Shown here: positions 6,034 through 9,110 of the stretch, piece after piece
How positions within the stretch are numbered: the stretch's first letter is position 1
Layout: every line of letters begins with the position of its first letter
Assembly: GCA_014380155.1 (NCBI GenBank)
Contig: JACMKJ010000412.1
Location: 1 to 9,110, forward strand
DNA: 9,110 bases
Origin: Rhizobacter sp.
GTDB taxonomy: Bacteria > Pseudomonadota > Gammaproteobacteria > Burkholderiales > Burkholderiaceae_C
Reading direction: 5' to 3'
The notes under the pieces: generated by a model
Database searches by the model: none
Told to the model about the DNA's origin: nothing
What the model saw: only the letters and a program-made list of their open reading frames with translations
Program-made: the position numbers and the translations under genes

Positions 6034-7056
6034 TTATTGGGTGCGCGTGACCTTGGCCAGGTGGCGCGGCCGATCCGGGTCGAAGCCTCGCGCCTGGGCC
6101 AGCGCCTCGACCATCGGATAGAAGCTCTGGATCGCAGAGATCGGGTCGAGCTCCACCGAGGCCGTCTCGATGATCGGCAGCTTGGCGCCCGGCGTGCCGG
6201 CAGGTGCCGCCAGCAACACGTTGGCGCCGCGCCCGCGCATCTCTTCGGCCAGGGCCACCAGGCCGGCCTGCGCCGGCCCGCGCGGCGCAAACACCAGCAG
6301 CGGGTAGCCCTCGTCGATCAGCGCCATCGGGCCATGCTTGACCTCGGCGCCCGAGAAGGCCTCGGCCTGGATGGCGCAGGTCTCTTTGAACTTGAGCGCC
6401 GCTTCCATCGCCACCGGCAGGCCGGTGCCGCGGCCGATGACGAACAGGCGGTCGGCGTGGCGCAGCGCATCGACCGCGCTCGACCAGTCGGCATAGGCCG
6501 CACGCGCCAGCACGCCGGGCAGCCCCGAGAGTGCAGCCTGCAACACCAGGTCGTCTTGCCAGGCCGCGACCACACGCGCGCCGGCCACCAGTTGCGTGAT
6601 GAAGCTCTTGGTCGCTGCCACGCTGGTTTCGGCGCCGGCGTGCAGCGGGAATACCCACTGCGCGGCCTGGGCGAGTGGCGAATCGGGGTCGTTGACGAAG
6701 GCCGCGGTGCAGGCGCCGCCGTTGCTGAAGTAGCGCATCGGCGCCACCAGGTCGGGGCTCTGGCCCGATTGCGAGAAGGCCATCGACGCGAGCCCCTCGC
6801 AAATGATCTGCGACTGGTACAGCGTGATCAGCGACATCGGCAACGAGGTCACCAGCCGGCCCATGCGCGCCATGATCAGGTAGGCCATGAAGTGGGCCGC
6901 GTGGTCGGAGCTGCCACGCGCCACGGTCAGCACCGCGCTCGGCGGCTGGGCGCGCAAGAAGGCGCCGAAATCGCTGTAGGCCTGGTCGTTCTGGGCCAGT
7001 TGGCGGGCCACGGCGGCGGGCGCTTCGCGCGCCTCAGCCAGCATGCGCGTGTTCAA
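6034..7056 (-). CDS. nagB-II: SIS-domain glucosamine-6-phosphate deaminase (GlmS-like, NagB-II type)
   Basis: A 340-residue protein with two SIS domains like the isomerase half of GlmS but without the N-terminal glutaminase, so it should deaminate GlcN-6-P to fructose-6-P and ammonia rather than make it. SIS1 shows ARGSSDHA (47-54), SQSGQSPD (95-102) and GAETSVAATKSF (141-152). SIS2 shows VIGRGTG (206-212), EAALKFKE (218-225) and AEAFSGAEVKHGP (231-243). The tail DPDRPRHLAKVT (327-338) matches the GlmS C-terminal loop, with Lys335 in place of the catalytic Lys603. The chosen start is TTG at 7054-7056, because AAGGAG lies 6 nt upstream and family members begin close to MLxEAxxAP. ATG at 7080 (348 aa) or 7044 (336 aa) are alternatives without a well-placed ribosome-binding site. 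It overlaps nagA by 23 bp. It replaces classical NagB in this pathway; AgaS-like specificity is less likely next to nagA. Confidence 0.9.
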   Translation of the reverse strand: MNTRMLAEAREAPAAVARQLAQNDQAYSDFGAFLRAQPPSAVLTVARGSSDHAAHFMAYLIMARMGRLVTSLPMSLITLYQSQIICEGLASMAFSQSGQSPDLVAPMRYFSNGGACTAAFVNDPDSPLAQAAQWVFPLHAGAETSVAATKSFITQLVAGARVVAAWQDDLVLQAALSGLPGVLARAAYADWSSAVDALRHADRLFVIGRGTGLPVAMEAALKFKETCAIQAEAFSGAEVKHGPMALIDEGYPLLVFAPRGPAQAGLVALAEEMRGRGANVLLAAPAGTPGAKLPIIETASVELDPISAIQSFYPMVEALAQARGFDPDRPRHLAKVTRTQ

Positions 7057-8167
7057 TCGACGCTCCTTCGATGTAGACATCGGTCAGTTTCAAATCGCGG
7101 TCGAGCACCGCCATGTCGGCCCAGGCGCCCACCGAGAGGCGGCCGCGTTCGACCACACCCATGTAGTCGGCGGCGTTGGTCGAAACGCGGCGCGAGGCAT
7201 CGACCAGGCCGAGGCCCAGTTCGTTGACCAGGTTGCGCAGTGCCTGGTCCATGGTCAGCGTCGAGCCGGCCAGGGTGCCGTCGGCCAGGCGCACGCCGCC
7301 CAGGCACTTGGTGACCTTGTGGCGGCCGAGCTTGTACTCGCCGTCGGGCATGCCGGCGGCGGCGGTCGAATCCGTCACGCAGTAAAGGTGCGGGATCGAA
7401 CGCAGCGCGACACGAATGGCCCCGGGGTGCGCATGCAGCAGGTCGGGAATGATCTCGGAGTAGGTGGCATGTGCGAGCGCCGCGCCCACCATGCCGGGCT
7501 CGCGGTGGTGCAGGCCGCTCATCGCGTTGAACAAATGCGTGAAGCCGGTCGCACCGCGCTTCATGGCCTCGACGCCGTCTTCGTAGCTGCCCAGCGTGTG
7601 GCCCAGTTGCACGCGGTAGCCGGCTTGCACCAGCGACTCGATCGCGTCCATGTTGCCGGCCGTTTCAGGCGCGAGCGTCACCAGGCGGATCGGTGCCATA
7701 TCGTTCAGGCGGCGCAGTTCTTCGGCATGTACCGGCCGCGCGAAGTTGGGCTGCGCCCCCAGCTTGCCGGCGTTGATGTACGGGCCTTCGAGGTGAACAC
7801 CGAGCACGCGCGCGCCTTGCGGGCTGCGCGTTGCGCACACCGATTTGAGGGCGCGGAAGGCGCGCTCCAGGTCGCTCATCGGCGCGGTCATGGTGGTCGC
7901 CAGCATGGCGGTGGTGCCGTGCGTGGCATGCAGCTCCGACACGCGCGCAGCGGCGTCGCCGCCTTCCATGATGTCGCGGCCGGCGCCACCGTGAACGTGC
8001 AGGTCGATGAAGCCGGGCATGAAAATCGGCAGAGCGGAATCACGCACCTCGCGCTCGTCGACAGGTTCACCTTCGATGCTCGCAATGCGGCCATCGTCAG
8101 TGACGCTCAACGCGCCCTTGACGAAGCCGCGCGGCGTGAGGATGTGGCCTTGCAATGTCACGCTCAT
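7034..8167 (-). CDS. nagA: N-acetylglucosamine-6-phosphate deacetylase
   Basis: A 377-residue amidohydrolase that converts GlcNAc-6-P to GlcN-6-P and acetate in the cytoplasm, of full family length. The metal and active-site motifs are all present: PGFIDLHVHGGAG (51-63, with His57/His59), HLEGPYINAGKLGAQ (125-139, Glu127), LGHTLGSYEDG (188-198, His190), FTHLFNAMSGLHHREPG (209-225, His211) and the catalytic Asp266 in VTDSTAAAGMPDGEY. The HxH motif makes it B. subtilis/mycobacterial-like; E. coli NagA has a different first metal site and binds one metal. The ATG at 8165-8167 overlaps the GntR stop as ATGA, with GAGG 8 nt upstream. The open frame continues to 8578, but that is a shadow of the regulator gene. 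The 3' end overlaps the SIS gene and carries its ribosome-binding site. Function is secure. Confidence 0.96.
   Translation of the reverse strand: MSVTLQGHILTPRGFVKGALSVTDDGRIASIEGEPVDEREVRDSALPIFMPGFIDLHVHGGAGRDIMEGGDAAARVSELHATHGTTAMLATTMTAPMSDLERAFRALKSVCATRSPQGARVLGVHLEGPYINAGKLGAQPNFARPVHAEELRRLNDMAPIRLVTLAPETAGNMDAIESLVQAGYRVQLGHTLGSYEDGVEAMKRGATGFTHLFNAMSGLHHREPGMVGAALAHATYSEIIPDLLHAHPGAIRVALRSIPHLYCVTDSTAAAGMPDGEYKLGRHKVTKCLGGVRLADGTLAGSTLTMDQALRNLVNELGLGLVDASRRVSTNAADYMGVVERGRLSVGAWADMAVLDRDLKLTDVYIEGASIEHAHAG
7063..7068 (-). promoter_or_regulatory. Strong ribosome-binding site selecting a TTG start
   Basis: On the minus strand AAGGAG is followed by 6 nt (CGTCGA) and then TTG at 7054-7056, the inferred start of the SIS deaminase. 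The site lies inside the last codons of nagA. The flanking ATG codons are too far upstream (7080) or too far downstream (7044) to use it. Confidence 0.7.
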
Positions 8168-8904
8168 CCTTCGCGCCTCATCTCGGCCACGAAGTCGTAG
8201 TAGTCGCTGCGGCAGTACGAATGGGTGAGCTCCACCGCCTGCCCCGATTCGAGGTAGCCGATGCGGGTGATGAACAGCACCGCCTGCCCCACCGGCACAC
8301 CCAGCTGTTCGGCCAGGCGCGGCTGCGCATTGAGCGCGCGGATGTGCTGCAACGCGCGCACCGGCGCCATGTGCACGCTGGTGAGGTATTCGTAGAGCGA
8401 GCCGTCGACTGCCTCGGGGCTGGGCAGCACGCTTTGCGGGAGCACGCTCACCTCGTAGGCCATCACCACGTCGTCGGCCAGGCGCAGGCGCTCCAGGCGG
8501 GCCACACGGGCGCCGGGTGAGAGGCCGAGGCTCAGCTGCTCGTCGGGCACAGCTGCGGTGATGGCACGCTCCAGCCACCGTGACGAGGGCGTGTAGCCGC
8601 GCTGGTGCAGCTCTTCCGAGAAGCTCGTCAGTCGCGACAGCGGCTGCTCGATGCGCGGGGCGATGTAGTTGCCCGAGCCGCGGCGGCGCACGATCAGGCC
8701 CTGGTCGACCAACTGGTCGATGGCCTTGCGCGCGGTCACGCGCGACACGTCGGCCGACTCCGACAGCACCCGCTCCGAAGGCAAGGCCTCGTCGGCCTGG
8801 TAACGACCGTCGCGGATGGCCTGGCCGAGCTTGCGGGCCAGCTGCACATACAGCGGCGAGCTGTCACGTGCGTCGGGCTTGAATTCGAACAAGGCTTTCT
8901 TCAT
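8164..8904 (-). CDS. nagR: GntR-family regulator with UTRA domain (NagR-like), in the operon
   Basis: A 246-residue HutC-subfamily GntR protein. The winged helix-turn-helix is at about 17-82 (SPLYVQLARKL, LPSERVLSE, recognition helix DVSRVTARKAIDQL, wing RRRGSGNYI). A linker (LTSFSEELHQRGYTPSSRWL) joins a UTRA domain at about 95-243 ending in CRSDYYDFVAEM. It resembles NagR/YvoA and DasR, repressors released by GlcN-6-P or related phosphosugars. It lies between the kinase and nagA, overlapping each neighbour by 4 bp (ATGA at 8901-8904 and at 8164-8167), so it is made in fixed proportion to the pathway enzymes and likely represses its own operon from an operator beyond the right edge. It is paralogous to the protein at 487-1224. 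Its recognition helix differs from the paralogue (RVTARK versus RITVRR), so targets may overlap without being identical. Family certain; ligand inferred. Confidence 0.92.
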   Translation of the reverse strand: MKKALFEFKPDARDSSPLYVQLARKLGQAIRDGRYQADEALPSERVLSESADVSRVTARKAIDQLVDQGLIVRRRGSGNYIAPRIEQPLSRLTSFSEELHQRGYTPSSRWLERAITAAVPDEQLSLGLSPGARVARLERLRLADDVVMAYEVSVLPQSVLPSPEAVDGSLYEYLTSVHMAPVRALQHIRALNAQPRLAEQLGVPVGQAVLFITRIGYLESGQAVELTHSYCRSDYYDFVAEMRREG

Positions 8905-9110
8905 GCGTTCTTCTCGTTCTCCAACTCCCGCCGGATCAGGGTCAAGGCGCCGGCCGCCGGGCCATCGATGGCCTCGACGCAGCGGCTGCGCACGGCAGGC
9001 GACAAGCGGTCGGCCAGGCGCTTGCCAATGCTGCCCAGCACCACCAGCGGCAGACCGCCTTGCGGGTCGAGCGCGAGCGCAGTGGCGTCGAGTGCGCTGA
9101 CGGCGCGGCC
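8901..9110 (-). CDS. BadF/BcrA-type sugar kinase, C-terminal fragment (probable GlcNAc/glucosamine kinase)
   Basis: The last 69 codons of a gene entering from the right edge, read continuously from 9110 to a TGA at 8901-8903. The fragment contains LPLVVLGSIGKRLADRLSP and then AIDGPAAGALTLIRREL, which matches the end of BadF/BadG/BcrA/BcrD-type ATPases, the family that includes mammalian-type N-acetylglucosamine kinases. There the glycine-rich stretch and the final D-G-A-x-x-G-A-L helix close the second ASKHA lobe. Its job would be to phosphorylate GlcNAc (or glucosamine) released by NagZ, feeding NagA. Its stop overlaps the regulator start as ATGA. The ATP-binding N-terminal half is outside the window, so substrate and completeness cannot be judged. 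Confidence 0.75.
   Translation of the reverse strand, partial: GRAVSALDATALALDPQGGLPLVVLGSIGKRLADRLSPAVRSRCVEAIDGPAAGALTLIRRELENEKNA

Noticed and set aside
6026..6802. Upstream extension of the nagZ frame by 259 codons
   Set aside because: The extra part lies in an alternative frame of the SIS gene, is Arg/Gly/Ala-rich without homology, and the GH3 start at 6025 has its own ribosome-binding site.
6013..7227. 404-codon plus-strand open frame opposite the SIS deaminase
   Set aside because: Arg/Gln/His-rich shadow with no recognisable motif and no ribosome-binding site.
7043..8200. 385-codon plus-strand open frame opposite nagA
   Set aside because: Antisense shadow of a conserved metabolic gene.
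8168..8578. Upstream extension of the nagA frame by 137 codons
   Set aside because: It is a frame shadow of the GntR gene; NagA homology starts at the ATG at 8167, which overlaps the GntR stop.

Overview
The window is GC-rich and densely coding, with strong codon bias and very long antisense shadow frames. It carries a GlcNAc/chitooligosaccharide (nag-type) catabolic locus from a Gram-negative bacterium. A signal-peptide-bearing gene that looks like a TonB-dependent receptor, a HutC/NagR-type GntR regulator and a B. subtilis-type HxH NagA together suggest a proteobacterium. The Burkholderiales (Rubrivivax/Leptothrix/Roseateles-like) are the best guess from general style; this was not tested by any search.

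Layout. Left edge (1-115, minus): the first 38 codons of an exported protein, probably an outer-membrane TonB-dependent receptor. Next is a 371-bp divergent control region (116-486). It holds a hairpin, a dyad resembling DasR/NagR operators, an array of direct repeats phased to the DNA helix, and TGG/CCA dyads just before a plus-strand GntR regulator gene (487-1224). From 1243 to the right edge everything is on the minus strand, in one tightly packed run. In transcription order it is: 3' end of a BadF/NagK-type sugar kinase, a second GntR/UTRA regulator (nagR-like), nagA, a GlmS-like SIS-domain deaminase (nagB-II type), a GH3 beta-N-acetylhexosaminidase (nagZ-like), an AmpG-like MFS permease, a GH16 glycosidase, and a NagX/HGSNAT-like membrane acyltransferase. 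Adjacent genes overlap by 4 or 23 bp or are separated by at most 28 bp, so this is very probably one operon whose promoter lies beyond the right edge.

How the genes may work together (inference). The receptor takes oligosaccharide through the outer membrane. The exported GH16 enzyme may trim a glycan there. The AmpG-like permease brings GlcNAc or short oligosaccharides/anhydromuropeptides into the cytoplasm, where the NagZ-like GH3 enzyme releases GlcNAc. The kinase makes GlcNAc-6-P, NagA deacetylates it to GlcN-6-P, and the SIS deaminase gives fructose-6-P and ammonia. The two paralogous GntR regulators probably sense a GlcNAc-derived phosphosugar.

The least ordinary parts are the NagX-like protein, which keeps the HGSNAT catalytic histidine motif and could acetylate glucosamine ends across the membrane, the GH16 enzyme in a nag operon, the AmpG-like/NagZ pairing, and the repeat-rich receptor/regulator intergenic region.
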